Shown here: positions 46,828-56,578 of the stretch, piece by piece
How the letters are laid out: each line of letters starts with the position of its first letter
How positions within the stretch are numbered: the first letter of the stretch is position 1
Assembly (NCBI RefSeq): GCF_001969365.1
Contig: NZ_CP019315.1
Location: 13,608 to 77,607 of the forward strand
Length of the DNA: 64,000 nucleotides
Reading direction: 5' to 3'
Source: Tateyamaria omphalii
Lineage (GTDB): Bacteria > Pseudomonadota > Alphaproteobacteria > Rhodobacterales > Rhodobacteraceae
Program-made: the position numbers and the translations under genes
The notes under the pieces: generated by a model
What the model was told of the DNA's origin: nothing
The model's database searches: none
What the model saw: only the letters and a program-made list of their open reading frames with translations

Positions 46828-47818
46828 TGAGCTGGCTCCAGGTTGGCAGCAGGTCGTTCGGGGCCGGGGTCGCTGCGTAAACGCCGCGCGCGATGGCACG
46901 GCTTAGGCAGAGTGCTGCGGCATGGCCAATCAGGGTCAGGTCGTGGGGCGCGGTCATGGGCCGGGCGCCGGTCGAGACACTGAACACAAGATCGCCGTCG
47001 CCGGGGCTGTGGGCCGGAACGCAGGCCCGCCCGATCCCGTCATGGGCGGCGATGGCCACCCGTTGGCATTGCGCCTTGTCGAGCGTGGCGTCCGTCGCGA
47101 CAATGGCGATGGTCGTGTTGGCGTGTTCCATCATGGCCGTTGTCTTGCGGCTGTCATGGACCCGGCCGAGCCCCGATGCCGTGTCCGGGCCGAGCCCCCC
47201 GAACTCACCAGCAATCTCGAACGGTGCCGCCCAGAAGTGCCTGTCCCCCGGCGTCGTGACGCTGCCCATGGGGTTGGCGGCAACCATCGCGCCAACGGTG
47301 ATCCCGGTGTCGAGGGTCATGGACGCGGTGCCGAGGCCCCCCTTCATCATTGCCGTCATGGCCCCTGTTCCGGCGCCGACCGTGCCGATTGGTGTGCTGT
47401 GCGTTGTGGTGTCATAGGCCGCACGCCCAAGGGCCGGGTAGGGGGTTTCGGTCCAGTCCTGATCTCCACCTGACAGGAGATCAAAGATGATGGCCCCCGG
47501 CACAAGCGGGACGATGGCGTTGCCCACGCGGTAGCCGCGCCCTTGCGCCCGCAGGCCCGCCACCACACCCGAACAGGCGTCGAGCCCGTAGGCCGAGCCG
47601 CCCGACAGCACCAGCGCATCGACCTGTGCGACGGACTTGTCCGGCGCCAAAAGCTCCGTCTCGCGTGTCCCCGGTGCGCCGCCCTGGACGGAGACCGACG
47701 CGGTGAAAGGCGTGTCGGCGGTCAATACCGTCACTCCGGATTTGAGATTGTCGTCCTGGGCGTGGCCGACCTTGAGCCCGGCAATATCCGTGATCGCGTT
47801 TTGCGGGCCTGGGGTCAT
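46814..47818 (-). CDS. P1-family peptidase (DmpA-like aminopeptidase/amidase)
   Basis: 334 residues. N-terminus NAITDIAGLKVGHAQDDNLK and LSGGSAYGLDACSGVVAGLR are characteristic of the DmpA/BapA Ntn-hydrolase family, which self-cleaves before a Ser or Thr in a later Gly-rich block; here TVGAGTGAMTAMMKGG is the candidate. Members cleave N-terminal D- or beta-amino acid residues or amides. It overlaps the downstream hydrolase gene. Confidence 0.82.
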   Translation of the reverse strand: MTPGPQNAITDIAGLKVGHAQDDNLKSGVTVLTADTPFTASVSVQGGAPGTRETELLAPDKSVAQVDALVLSGGSAYGLDACSGVVAGLRAQGRGYRVGNAIVPLVPGAIIFDLLSGGDQDWTETPYPALGRAAYDTTTHSTPIGTVGAGTGAMTAMMKGGLGTASMTLDTGITVGAMVAANPMGSVTTPGDRHFWAAPFEIAGEFGGLGPDTASGLGRVHDSRKTTAMMEHANTTIAIVATDATLDKAQCQRVAIAAHDGIGRACVPAHSPGDGDLVFSVSTGARPMTAPHDLTLIGHAAALCLSRAIARGVYAATPAPNDLLPTWSQLNADT

Positions 47819-47830
47819 TTTTGTTTTCCT

Positions 47831-47864
47831 GCCTCCGGCGGTGGTATTTTTGGTCAGAAGAAAC
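47831..47864 (+). repeat. Dispersed repeat C, copy 2
   Basis: GCCTCCGGCGGTGGTATTTT followed by TGGTCAGAAGAAAC, between the P1 peptidase and cupin genes; compare 44655-44687. Confidence 0.5.
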
Positions 47865-48215
47865 TTAGATCCGCGGTTTCGCGGCCGCAGTGGCCGGATC
47901 GCCGGTGTTGGGCACGCCCTTGGGTTCGATCAACAGGACCTTGCATTCGGTTTCCGCGCGGGGACGGTGGGTGACGCCCTTGGGCACGATGAAAACCTCG
48001 CCCGCTTTGACGGGCTGGCTGCGGTCTTCGATGTCCATCACCATCTCGCCCTCGAGCACGAGAAAGAAGTCGTCGGTGTCGTCGTGCAGGTGGAAGGGGA
48101 ATTCGCCCTGGAATTTGACCACCATCACCTCGTTTTCGTTGTAATCGGCAATGACATGGGGGTCCCAATGGGTGGAGAATTGCGCGAGTTTTACGGCGAG
48201 GTTGATGGGTTGCAT
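47865..48215 (-). CDS. Cupin-domain protein
   Basis: 116 residues, one small beta barrel. Metal-type cupin motif 1 is GEFPFHLHDDTDDFFLVLEG and motif 2 is PKGVTHRP. Single-cupin proteins of this size may be isomerases, dioxygenases or sensors; no specific assignment is possible. Same strand as the P1 peptidase but with a repeat in between. Confidence 0.75.
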   Translation of the reverse strand: MQPINLAVKLAQFSTHWDPHVIADYNENEVMVVKFQGEFPFHLHDDTDDFFLVLEGEMVMDIEDRSQPVKAGEVFIVPKGVTHRPRAETECKVLLIEPKGVPNTGDPATAAAKPRI

Positions 48216-48380
48216 TGCGATCTCCTGTGCTGGGGCCATCATGCCCGAACGCGGCACATCTACAAGAGCCGGGATCCGTGTGCTTGCGCCAGCCAGTGTC
48301 GACCCTTCCCGAGTGTTGGCGTATTCTGGTGACTTGTTTGTGTTGCCAAAATATCAGGCCACGCAAGGGGAGCGGATCCA

Positions 48381-48797
48381 ATGATTGCCTATGTCACTGT
48401 TGGTGTTGATGATATCGCGCGGGCGGAACGGTTTTACTCCGCGTTCCTTCCAGCCTTGGGCTACACATTGGAAAAGTATCACGGCGATCTGAGTTACGCG
48501 TTGCCGGTGAAACCTGGTCAGCGTGGCGTTCATCCCGAGTTTTATGTCAAATCTCCGTTCAACGGAGAAGCCGCCACGGCCGGGAATGGTACAATGGTCG
48601 CGTTTGAGGCGCGCAATCAGGGCCAGGTGCGTGACCTGCACGCTGCTGCTCTTGCCGCGGGTGGATCGGACGCAGGTCAGCCGGGGTTTCGTGCCGCCTA
48701 TGGGCCGCGTTTCTTCGTCTGCTATTTGCGCGATCCTCAAGGCAACAAGATCGCGCTATTTTCCAGTGATCCGAACGAGCCAGGCCGGGATGACTGA
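48381..48797 (+). CDS. VOC-family (glyoxalase-like) protein
   Basis: 138 residues. Typical paired beta-alpha-beta-beta-beta units: an N-terminal ARAERFYSAFLPALGYTLEK and a C-terminal YLRDPQGNKIALFS. The metal-binding pattern of glyoxalase I is only partly present, so the reaction is unknown. It converges with the SDR gene that ends at 48812. Confidence 0.75.
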   Translation: MIAYVTVGVDDIARAERFYSAFLPALGYTLEKYHGDLSYALPVKPGQRGVHPEFYVKSPFNGEAATAGNGTMVAFEARNQGQVRDLHAAALAAGGSDAGQPGFRAAYGPRFFVCYLRDPQGNKIALFSSDPNEPGRDD

Positions 48798-48811
48798 TGT
48801 TTTTTGTGCGT

Positions 48812-49552
48812 TCAGATACAGCGCCCACCATCCACTTCCATCGCCACCCCGGTGATCATCGAGGCGGCGTCGGAGCACAGGAACGTCGCGGCGGCCCCCA
48901 TGTCCTGCGGTGTTGAAAAACGGCCAAGGGGGATGGTCGAGAGGAACTTTTCGCGCGTCTCTGGTGTGTCCTCACCCATAAAGGACTTGAGCAGTGGTGT
49001 CTCACCCGCCACGGGGTTGATGGCATTCACGCGCACACCGTGGGGGGCGAGCTCGACGGCCATCGCCTTGGTTGCCGTGATCATCCACCCCTTGGAGGCG
49101 TTGTACCAGTTGAGCCGGGGCCGCGGGCTGACCCCGGCGGTCGAGGCCACGTTGAGGATTGCCCCCGCGTGCCGCGCCTTGAAGTGAGGGACGAGGTGCC
49201 GGGCCGTCAGGTAGACGGATTTGGCATTCACGGCGAGGACGCGGTCGAAATCCTCTTCCGTGACGTCTTCCATCGCTTGCGGCAGGTGGGTGATACCCGC
49301 GTTGTTCACCAGGATGTCGAGATGGCCAAAGGTCGACAGTGCGTGTCCGGCGAGCGCTTGGACCGACATGTTGTCCGATACGTCCACTTGGGCTGCAACC
49401 GCACCGATGTCCGCCGCCACGTTCTCGGCCCCGGCGCCATTGATATCGGCGACCATAACTTGGGCCCCTTCAGCGGCAAAGGCGCGTGCGATCCCTTCGC
49501 CAAAACCGCTGGCGGCGCCGGTCACGATGGCTGTCTTGCCTTCAAGCTGCAT
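48812..49552 (-). CDS. Short-chain dehydrogenase/reductase (SDR), last gene of the tetR operon
   Basis: 246 residues, classical SDR. NAD(P)-binding TGAASGFGEGIARAF (about residues 11-25), NNAGI, catalytic Ser in ASTAGVS and the YNASK pair (Tyr near residue 153). The Asp in VMVADING after strand 2 favours NAD over NADP. Last gene of the leftward operon starting at tetR, 56 bases after the previous SDR. Confidence 0.85.
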   Translation of the reverse strand: MQLEGKTAIVTGAASGFGEGIARAFAAEGAQVMVADINGAGAENVAADIGAVAAQVDVSDNMSVQALAGHALSTFGHLDILVNNAGITHLPQAMEDVTEEDFDRVLAVNAKSVYLTARHLVPHFKARHAGAILNVASTAGVSPRPRLNWYNASKGWMITATKAMAVELAPHGVRVNAINPVAGETPLLKSFMGEDTPETREKFLSTIPLGRFSTPQDMGAAATFLCSDAASMITGVAMEVDGGRCI

Positions 49553-49608
49553 CTGTCGTCTCCCTTTCGCTCGACGCATGATGGTGGAGCGCCCCGGTTT
49601 TGCAAGCC

Positions 49609-50325
49609 TCAGGCCGTCGCCCGGCCACCGGACTGGTCAAAGCAGAAACCGGTGGTAAAGCTCGCCTCGTCCGACGCCAGCCAGCAGGCCATGCCCGCAA
49701 TCTCGTCCACGGTGCCGAAGCGGCCCATGGGGATCTTGGATTGCATGAAGTCGATATGCTCTTGCGTCATCTGGTCAAAGATGGCGGTGCGCACGGCGGC
49801 AGGGGCAATTGCGTTGCAGGTCACACCGCTCGTCGCCAATTCCTTGCCCAGCGATTTTGTCAGGCCGATCACACCCGCCTTGGAGGCGGAGTAGGCGGGG
49901 GCGTTCGGGTTCCCCTCCTTGCCGGCGATGGATGCGATGTTGATGATCCGGCCCCAGCCCTTGGCCCGCATGACGGGTGCCGCCGCGCGGTTGCAATAGA
50001 AGACGGCGTTGAGGTTGAGGTCATGCACCTTCAGCCATTCGTCCACCGGGTAGTCCCATGTGGTGGTGTTGGGCCCGGTGATCCCGGCCGAGCAGACGAG
50101 GATGTCGGGGGCGGCCTCTAACATGGCTGCGCTGACTGCATCCGCATCGGTGACGTCGATCTGGCGGGTGTCCATGTCAAGGGCGGCCAGAGCGTCGGCG
50201 TTGATGTCCCAAACCTCAACCGTGCCGCCTTCGGCCTTGATGCGCGCGGCGATGCCGTGCCCCAGGCCCGCCGCACCGCCGGTGATGACGGCCTTGCGTC
50301 CCGCAAATCGGTTTTCGATGATCAT
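49609..50325 (-). CDS. Short-chain dehydrogenase/reductase (SDR), second copy in the tetR operon
   Basis: 238 residues. TGGAAGLGHGIAARIK, CSAGI, NIASIAGKEGN and the active-site YSASK (Tyr near residue 142). Asp in VEVWDIN suggests NAD preference. It overlaps the upstream small gene by 4 bases. Being different in sequence from the neighbouring SDR, it likely acts on another intermediate of the same pathway. Confidence 0.85.
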   Translation of the reverse strand: MIIENRFAGRKAVITGGAAGLGHGIAARIKAEGGTVEVWDINADALAALDMDTRQIDVTDADAVSAAMLEAAPDILVCSAGITGPNTTTWDYPVDEWLKVHDLNLNAVFYCNRAAAPVMRAKGWGRIINIASIAGKEGNPNAPAYSASKAGVIGLTKSLGKELATSGVTCNAIAPAAVRTAIFDQMTQEHIDFMQSKIPMGRFGTVDEIAGMACWLASDEASFTTGFCFDQSGGRATA

Positions 50326-50600
50326 ATGCTATCCTTGTCGTATTCGGCGGTATGAACAGGCCCATCCGGCGCGTGGGCGTCCAGGCTACGCCGATAGGCA
50401 ATGCATCCGCGCAGGAATGTGTCCCAGGGTGGAATGGCAATCTGACTGGAGTCGGTTTCGGGCAGCGCGCCCCACAGCTCTGGGTGATACCAGCACAGGT
50501 CGTGGCCGCTGCTGTCACGATGGGTGCGGATGGCGTCACGCAGACGCTTGACCTCTGCAATTAGGGTTGCGCGGTCCATGTTTTCTAGATCTTCGTCCAT
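50322..50600 (-). CDS. Conserved small protein of the tetR operon, function unknown
   Basis: 92 residues from ATG 50600; an in-frame ATG at 50624 would add 8. A helical N-terminus (LENMDRATLIAEVKRLRDAI) is followed by SGHDLCWYHPELWGALPE and a Trp/Cys-containing end. Cys/His residues may bind metal. No recognised family. Coupled to the downstream SDR by a 4-base overlap. Confidence 0.65.
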   Translation of the reverse strand: MDEDLENMDRATLIAEVKRLRDAIRTHRDSSGHDLCWYHPELWGALPETDSSQIAIPPWDTFLRGCIAYRRSLDAHAPDGPVHTAEYDKDSI

Positions 50601-50677
50601 GTCTGTCCTATCGCTCTGGTGCACGGCGCATGTTTGACACCTTGGGATTTTGGTCTGATCGGATGCGTGCGGCGCGC

Positions 50678-52120
50678 TCAGCCATGATGCGCGGCGACTG
50701 TCTTGAGGGTTGAAAAGCCGTAAAGCGCCTCGAACCCCTTTTCGCGGCCATGGCCCGACTTGCCGACGCCGCCAAAGGGCAGTTCTACCCCGCCGCCCGC
50801 GCCGTAGTTGTTGATGAACACCTGGCCTGCGCGCAGTGCCTTGGCCAACCGCATCTGCCGTGCGCCATCGCGGGTCCAGACGCTTGCCACCAGGCCGTAG
50901 TCGGTGCCGTTGGCGATGCGCAGCGCGTCTTCTTCGGTGTCGAACGGGATCAGAACCTGGACGGGGCCAAAGATTTCGTCCTGCGCCAGCACGTGATCTT
51001 CGGGCACATCCGCAAAGAGTGTGGGCAGGACATACGCGCCGCTTTCGGGGGCATCCTGCAGACGTCCTTGGGCCGCGACGGTCAGGTCGGCGCCTTGGTT
51101 TAGAAATCCCTCCACGATCTCTTTTTGCCGGGTCGAGATCAGGGGACCGACGCGCAGATCCGACAGAGCGGGGCCGACAGTGAGGTCTTGGTACGCGTTG
51201 CGCATGCGCGCGCGTACTGAATCGTAAATACCCCTTTGGACAAGGATGCGCGACGAGGCGGAGCAGGTTTGCCCGGCATTCTGTATCCCGGCATTCACGA
51301 GGAACGGCAGGGCTGCTTCCAGATCGGCATCATCAAAGACGAGCTGGGGGGATTTGCCGCCGAGTTCCAGCGTCACGGGCACCACGTTTGCTCCGGCGGC
51401 TTGTTGCACCAAAGCGCCTGTGCGCACCGATCCGGTGAAGCTGATATGCTGGACGCCGGGATGCGCCGCCAGTGCGGCACCTGCCTCTGCACCCAGTCCG
51501 GGAACGACGTTCAACGCGCCGTCGGGCAGCCCGGCCTCTGCCGCGATATGGGCGAAGGCGAGGGCGGTCAGGCACGCCTCTTCTGCCGGTTTCAGGACAC
51601 AGGCATTGCCCATGGCCAGTGCGGCGCCCACGCTGCGCCCGATGATCTGCATGGGGTAATTCCACGGCACGATATGCCCCGTCACCCCGTGCGGCTCACG
51701 CAAGGTATAGACGGTGTAGCCGTCGAGATAGGGGATCGTGTCGCCCATCACCTTGTCTGCCGCGCCGCCATAGAATTCCATGTAGCGGGCCAGGGCCACA
51801 GCGTCCGCGCGGGCCTGCGTCAGCGGTTTGCCGACATCCAGTGCCTCCAACGTGGCGAGGGTTTCGACACGCTCCAGAACGCGGCGCCCGATCTCGGTCA
51901 GGATACGGCCCCGTTCGGTGGCGCTCATACGGCCCCACGCGCCCGCCCGTGCGTCATGGGCTGCGCTCACGGCGGCGTCGATATCCGCGCGTTGCCCATT
52001 GGCAATATGCGCCAAGGCACTGGAATCGCTTGGATTGATCAGCGTCAACGTGTCCGCTGCCGCCACGCCGCGCCCGCCGATCAGCATCAGGGACGGATCG
52101 AACCAAAGCGGTGGTGTCAT
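50678..52120 (-). CDS. NAD-dependent aldehyde dehydrogenase
   Basis: 480 residues. Catalytic Cys in NAGQTCSASSRIL (about residue 283), catalytic Glu in VTLELGGKSPQLVF, the NAD-binding FTGSVRTG and a PWNYP motif near residue 150. Substrate cannot be read from sequence; betaine-, aminobutyraldehyde- or other aldehyde-type enzymes are possible. It starts next to the stop of the upstream small VOC-like gene and precedes a 92-residue gene. Confidence 0.88.
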   Translation of the reverse strand: MTPPLWFDPSLMLIGGRGVAAADTLTLINPSDSSALAHIANGQRADIDAAVSAAHDARAGAWGRMSATERGRILTEIGRRVLERVETLATLEALDVGKPLTQARADAVALARYMEFYGGAADKVMGDTIPYLDGYTVYTLREPHGVTGHIVPWNYPMQIIGRSVGAALAMGNACVLKPAEEACLTALAFAHIAAEAGLPDGALNVVPGLGAEAGAALAAHPGVQHISFTGSVRTGALVQQAAGANVVPVTLELGGKSPQLVFDDADLEAALPFLVNAGIQNAGQTCSASSRILVQRGIYDSVRARMRNAYQDLTVGPALSDLRVGPLISTRQKEIVEGFLNQGADLTVAAQGRLQDAPESGAYVLPTLFADVPEDHVLAQDEIFGPVQVLIPFDTEEDALRIANGTDYGLVASVWTRDGARQMRLAKALRAGQVFINNYGAGGGVELPFGGVGKSGHGREKGFEALYGFSTLKTVAAHHG

Positions 52121-52591
52121 CTAGCTGTCCTTTTCCGCCATGCCGAACATCGCGCGCCACTGTGCGGCGCTCATGTTCTGACGGTAGTCTTCTGTCATGG
52201 CGGGGTCGAGCACCTCGATCAGCACGCGGTTTTCAAGCCATATCTCGACACAGGAAAACGGACCACGGTTGCAGGTGCGGGCTGTCCAGCCGTTGTGCGC
52301 GCCGATGGTCAGAAGCTGCGGTTCGGGCAAGGCGGACGTCAGGCAAATATGGGTGGCGACAGGGCTGTCGCTGAGGGGGCCCGGGGCAAAGGCGATCTGG
52401 TCGGCACCGCGCTGCACGTGCGTGCCAATGGGATACACCTCGATCGCGGTGCCGTCATCCGCGGCATCGAACGCGATACACGCGCCGGGACAGGGCGGAA
52501 AGGGCAAGGCCGTGCCGCCCATGACATGGGCGAGGACCGTGGCCACATGTTGGGGGTCATGGGCGTCGATGGACAGGTGAGCAAGGGTCAT
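52121..52591 (-). CDS. VOC-like small protein of the tetR operon
   Basis: 156 residues. An N-terminal LAHLSIDAHDPQHVATVLAH and central ATHICLTSA fit a vicinal-oxygen-chelate/glyoxalase-like fold with His residues at metal positions. The C-terminal third (RNQM-like helix, EDYRQNMSAAQWRAMFG) is variable. The start overlaps the upstream ABC ATPase stop by 4 bases. No reaction can be assigned. Confidence 0.6.
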   Translation of the reverse strand: MTLAHLSIDAHDPQHVATVLAHVMGGTALPFPPCPGACIAFDAADDGTAIEVYPIGTHVQRGADQIAFAPGPLSDSPVATHICLTSALPEPQLLTIGAHNGWTARTCNRGPFSCVEIWLENRVLIEVLDPAMTEDYRQNMSAAQWRAMFGMAEKDS

Positions 52592-54144
52592 CTCACGGCC
52601 TCCGGCAGTGTTGGTGCGGCATTGATCAGTTGCCGGGTGTAGGGGTGCTGGGCCCGTGCAAAGACGGCATCTGTCGGCCCTTGTTCCACGATCTTGCCGC
52701 TTTGCATCACCAGCACGCGGTCGGTGATGGTGCGCACGACGCTCAGGTCGTGGCTGATGAACAGATAGGTCAGGTCGTATTGGCGGCAGAGATCGGCGAT
52801 CAGGTCCAGTATTTGCGCCCGCACCGACACGTCCAGCGCGCTGACCGCTTCGTCAAACACCACCAGATCGGGCCGGATGATCAGGGCGCGGGCGATGGCG
52901 AGCCGCTGGCGTTGCCCGCCAGAGAACTGGTGGGGATACTTCTGCGCATCCTCGGGCGACAGGCCGACATCGGTGAGCGCCGCGGCGATGCGCGCGTCGC
53001 GGTCCGGCGGCCGCGCGTCCAGCAGGTGAAAGGGTTCGGAGATCAGCCTGTCCACCCGGTGGCGGGGGTTGAAGCTGCCGTAAGGGTCCTGAAACACCAC
53101 TTGCATCTTGCGCCGCACGGTAGGTTCCGTGACGGGGGTGCCGTCGAGGGTGATGGCGCCCGCCTGCACCGGCTCAAGCCCCAGAATGGCCCGCGTCAGC
53201 GTGGATTTGCCGCAACCGCTTTCGCCCACGAGCCCGACCCGTTCGCCGCGCTTGATGTCAAAGCTGACGTGATCCACGGCACGATGCGTTCCTGCGGGGA
53301 CAAACAGGCGCGTGCGGGGGAGGATGTAGTCGCGCACGACATCATTGACCTGCAAGAGCGGAGCGTTCCGTGCCCCTTCTGGCAGGTCGACGCTGTGGTT
53401 CGAGGCGGCCAATAGCGCTTGGGTATAGCTGTGCTGCGGTTTGGCCAGCAGGTTGGATGTGTCGCCTGCCTCGACCACTTCGCCATGGCGCATGACGGTG
53501 ATCCGGTCCGCCATCTCGGCCACGACGGCAAGGTCATGGGTGATCATCAGAAGGCCCATGCCATCCTCGGCCGCGAGCGCCCTGAGCAGGTCGAGGATTT
53601 GCGCCTGCGTTGTGACATCAAGGGCGGTCGTCGGTTCATCGGCAATCAAGAGCTTGGGACCGCACGCGATGGCAATGGCGATCACCACGCGCTGGCGCTG
53701 ACCGCCCGACAGCTCGTGCGGATAACGGGCGAGCGGGATTTCCTGCAGCCCGACCCGGTCCAGCACCTCGCGTGCCCGCGCTTTCGGGTCCATATCGGCG
53801 CGGTGCAGGCGCACAGTTTCGGCCACTTGTGCGCCTATGGTCTGCACGGGGTTGAGTGCCGTCATGGGTTCCTGGAACACCATGCCGACCAGATCCCCAC
53901 GCAGGGTGCATAATGTCGCCTCATCCAGCGCGAGCATGTCGTGACCGTCGAGCATGATCTGGCCAGAGGCGGTCGCCGCTGCGGGCAAAAGCTGCATCAC
54001 GGCCAGCGCTGTCATGGATTTGCCCGACCCGCTTTCACCAGTCACCGCCACAACCTCGCCCGGCGCGAGGGTGAGCGAGACGTTGCGCAGGATCGGCGCG
54101 CCTGCGATGGACAGGGACAGGCCGGAGATGTCGAGCAGGCTCAT
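52588..54144 (-). CDS. Peptide-type ABC transporter ATPase, two fused ATP-binding domains (DppD-DppF type)
   Basis: 518 residues with two complete nucleotide-binding domains: Walker [13 protein letters not shown] and signature LSGGQRQRV in the first, [12 protein letters not shown] and [15 protein letters not shown] in the second. Each has the oligopeptide/nickel-family C-terminal extension. It drives uptake through the two permeases encoded directly upstream. Fused DppD-DppF proteins are common in peptide, opine and glutathione importers. Confidence 0.92.
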   Translation of the reverse strand: MSLLDISGLSLSIAGAPILRNVSLTLAPGEVVAVTGESGSGKSMTALAVMQLLPAAATASGQIMLDGHDMLALDEATLCTLRGDLVGMVFQEPMTALNPVQTIGAQVAETVRLHRADMDPKARAREVLDRVGLQEIPLARYPHELSGGQRQRVVIAIAIACGPKLLIADEPTTALDVTTQAQILDLLRALAAEDGMGLLMITHDLAVVAEMADRITVMRHGEVVEAGDTSNLLAKPQHSYTQALLAASNHSVDLPEGARNAPLLQVNDVVRDYILPRTRLFVPAGTHRAVDHVSFDIKRGERVGLVGESGCGKSTLTRAILGLEPVQAGAITLDGTPVTEPTVRRKMQVVFQDPYGSFNPRHRVDRLISEPFHLLDARPPDRDARIAAALTDVGLSPEDAQKYPHQFSGGQRQRLAIARALIIRPDLVVFDEAVSALDVSVRAQILDLIADLCRQYDLTYLFISHDLSVVRTITDRVLVMQSGKIVEQGPTDAVFARAQHPYTRQLINAAPTLPEAVR

Positions 54145-54956
54145 ACCCGCGCCACCCGCAGTTTCGGATCAAGCGCGTCACGCAGCCCGTCGCCCAGAAG
54201 GTTCAGGCCCAGCACCGTCAGGATGATTGCCAGACCCGGCACCAGCGCCATGTGCGGCGCGATGCTGACCAGCGTTTGCGCGTCGGACAACATACGCCCC
54301 CAGCTTGGCGTCGGGGGCTGGGCGCCCAGCCCCACGTAGGACAGCGCCGCTTCGGCAAGGATGCCGAGGCTGAACTGGATCGTCGCCTGCACGATCAGCA
54401 GGTTGGCGATATTGGGCAGGATGTGTTCCACGCTGATCCGCGCGGCCCCCTTGCCCGCCACGCGCGCGGCGAGGATGAACTCGCGCGCCCAAAGCGGCAG
54501 GGCGCCGCCGCGTGTGACCCGTGCGAAGACGGGGATGTTGAAGATGCCGATGGCGATGATCGCGTTGACGGCGCCTGCGCCGAAGATGGCCGTGATCAGG
54601 ATGGCGATGACCAGCGACGGAAAGGCAAAGATCAGGTCGTTGCCGCGCATGATCACCTCGTCCACCCAACCGCCCTGCCGTGCGGCGGCCCAAAGGCCAA
54701 GCGGCACGCCCAAGCCCATGCCGATGCCAACGGCGACGCACGCGACGGCGATGGAGGTGCGCGCGCCGACCATGATCATGGAAAACAGGTCGCGGCCAAA
54801 ATGGTCGGTACCGAACCAGTGCGTGCCGTTGGGGGTTTGCAGCTTTTCGGGGATGTTCATCGCGCCGTGATCGAAGGGGGTCCAGACAAAGGACAGCAGG
54901 GCCGCAATGACCATCAGCGCTGACAGAGCGCCGCCCAGGATCAACGTTTTGTTCAT
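54141..54956 (-). CDS. Peptide-type ABC transporter permease (DppC/OppC type)
   Basis: 271 residues, about six membrane helices. N-terminal THWFGTDHFGRDLFSMIMVG is the OppC/DppC hallmark, and the EAA loop is AREFILAARVAGKGAARISV. Overlaps both neighbours by 4 bases. Confidence 0.92.
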   Translation of the reverse strand: MNKTLILGGALSALMVIAALLSFVWTPFDHGAMNIPEKLQTPNGTHWFGTDHFGRDLFSMIMVGARTSIAVACVAVGIGMGLGVPLGLWAAARQGGWVDEVIMRGNDLIFAFPSLVIAILITAIFGAGAVNAIIAIGIFNIPVFARVTRGGALPLWAREFILAARVAGKGAARISVEHILPNIANLLIVQATIQFSLGILAEAALSYVGLGAQPPTPSWGRMLSDAQTLVSIAPHMALVPGLAIILTVLGLNLLGDGLRDALDPKLRVARV

Positions 54957-55900
54957 GTGCGCGCCCTCAAGCGCGGGTCAACAGCGGCGTAGGCCAGATC
55001 GACAAGGAAATTGACCACGATGACAGCGAACACGAGCAGCATGGTTACACTCTCGACCACGATCAGGTCGCGGGCCGAGATGCTTTGAAAGATCAGCCGC
55101 CCGAGGCCGGGCAGGTAGAACACCTGTTCAATGATGATCCCGCCCGCCAGCAGGAAAGAGAATTGCAGCCCAAGGATGGTCAGCACCGGGATCATCGCAT
55201 TGCGCAACCCGTGGCGGCGCAGGGCGGCGCTGCGGCTCAGCCCCTTGGCCCGGGCGGTGCGCATGAAATCCTCGTCCAGGACGTCGAGGAGGGAGGATCG
55301 CATGACGCGCGCGAGGATCGCCGCTTGGGGCAGGGCCAGTGCAACGGCGGGCAGGGTGAGGGACTTCATCGCGGCCCAGAAGCCTTTGTCCCATCCGGCA
55401 AAGCCGCCCGCGCTGAACCAGCGCAGGTTGATGGCAAAGATCAGGACAAGCATCATGGCGAACCAGAAATTGGGTATCGCGATTCCCACTTGCGTGGCCC
55501 CCATGACGCTGACATCGCCCGGCTTGCCCCGACGGGACGCGGCATAAATGCCTGCGGGGAACGCAATGAGGGTAGAGAGCGCCAGCGCGTAAAGCGCGAG
55601 CGGCAGCGACACCCAGAGCCGGTCGGCAATCATCCCGGAAACGGGCGTGCGGTACTGGTAGGATGTGCCGAAATCGCCCTGCACCATGCCGCCGACCCAG
55701 GACAGGTAGCGTTGCCATTTCGGTTGATCGAGGCCGAGTTCGCTGCGCAGGGCGGCTAGCGTATCCTCGGCGGCATTGATCCCGAGCATGAAGGAAGCCG
55801 GATCGCCGGGCGCCACTTCGATCACTGTAAAGATCACCAGTGACGCGATGGCGAGGCTGATGATCAGGGAGGCGAGCCGTTTGAGGGTGTAGCGCAGCAT
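54953..55900 (-). CDS. Peptide-type ABC transporter permease (DppB/OppB type)
   Basis: 315 residues with six helices. N-terminus MLRYTLKRLASLIISLAIAS and PGDPASFMLG are typical of OppB/DppB, and the EAA-type loop is EDFMRTARAKGLSRSAALRR. ATG 55900 is chosen because homologues begin Met-Leu-x-Tyr; the frame upstream is open but runs into tetR. It begins 11 bases after the tetR stop. Confidence 0.92.
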   Translation of the reverse strand: MLRYTLKRLASLIISLAIASLVIFTVIEVAPGDPASFMLGINAAEDTLAALRSELGLDQPKWQRYLSWVGGMVQGDFGTSYQYRTPVSGMIADRLWVSLPLALYALALSTLIAFPAGIYAASRRGKPGDVSVMGATQVGIAIPNFWFAMMLVLIFAINLRWFSAGGFAGWDKGFWAAMKSLTLPAVALALPQAAILARVMRSSLLDVLDEDFMRTARAKGLSRSAALRRHGLRNAMIPVLTILGLQFSFLLAGGIIIEQVFYLPGLGRLIFQSISARDLIVVESVTMLLVFAVIVVNFLVDLAYAAVDPRLRART

Positions 55901-55911
55901 ATGCTGCAACG

Positions 55912-56544
55912 TTAGGCGGGCGGTTCGGTGCAGGCAAGCACGTCGGTCAGCGCGCCCAGATCGCGCGCGATCGTGGCCAAGGCCAGTCCTCGGATGGTGG
56001 CGACATAGCACTCCTGCGACCAGCCGCAGGTCTGTGTCAGGTTCTCCCAATTCCGGACCGACAGGAGCGTCCATAGCAGGTCTGTCGCCTGTTCGAGTTC
56101 GGTGTCGGCGGGCAATGTGCCATCCTCGGCCAGCGCATGGATGGCGGCCGCGCACCCCTCGCGCATGTCCTGCATCCGGGTCGCCCAGGCTGCCGCCGCT
56201 TCCGGGTCCGTATCGCTGACCGCCATGATGGCGCGCGCCACGCCGTAGATCTTGGGGATGTAGTTGCCCCAAGCGGTGACAAAGACATCAAGCCGTTCCG
56301 CCCCGGACCGGGCACCGCGGCTGGGGGCAAGGGCAGCATCCACCTGGTTTTGCTGATCCTGATACCGCGTGGCGGCGACCAGCAGGTCGGTGCGGCTGGG
56401 AAAATGCAGATAGACGGCTTGCCGGCTGATCCCGGCAGCCCGCGCGATGTCGGACATGGTGGGCAGCTTGGCACCGGGTGCTTCCAACAGCTTGAGCGTC
56501 GCCTGAAGGATTTTGGTCGGGGTATCCGCGAGATCACTTGACAT
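55912..56544 (-). CDS. TetR-family transcriptional regulator
   Basis: 210 residues. The N-terminal helix-turn-helix is MSDIARAAGISRQAVYLHFP (about residues 30-50), followed by a ligand-binding domain that may sense the transported or metabolised compound. I chose ATG 56544. It is the first gene of a nine-gene leftward operon and faces a reductase gene across two perfect 15-bp palindromes, its likely operators. Confidence 0.88.
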   Translation of the reverse strand: MSSDLADTPTKILQATLKLLEAPGAKLPTMSDIARAAGISRQAVYLHFPSRTDLLVAATRYQDQQNQVDAALAPSRGARSGAERLDVFVTAWGNYIPKIYGVARAIMAVSDTDPEAAAAWATRMQDMREGCAAAIHALAEDGTLPADTELEQATDLLWTLLSVRNWENLTQTCGWSQECYVATIRGLALATIARDLGALTDVLACTEPPA

Positions 56545-56563
56545 GCTGTAAAGAAGCACATAG

Positions 56564-56578
56564 TTGACAGGCTGTCAA
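56564..56578. promoter_or_regulatory. Perfect 15-bp palindrome, candidate TetR operator 1
   Basis: TTGACAGGCTGTCAA (7-bp arms, central G) in the 71-base gap between tetR and the divergent reductase gene. Confidence 0.75.

Noticed and set aside
53287..53302. A palindrome-like sequence inside the ABC ATPase gene, also read VPAGT
   Set aside because: Three mismatches to TGTCCCCGCGGGGACA, and it is 31 kb from the array; chance resemblance is likely, though a decayed site cannot be excluded.
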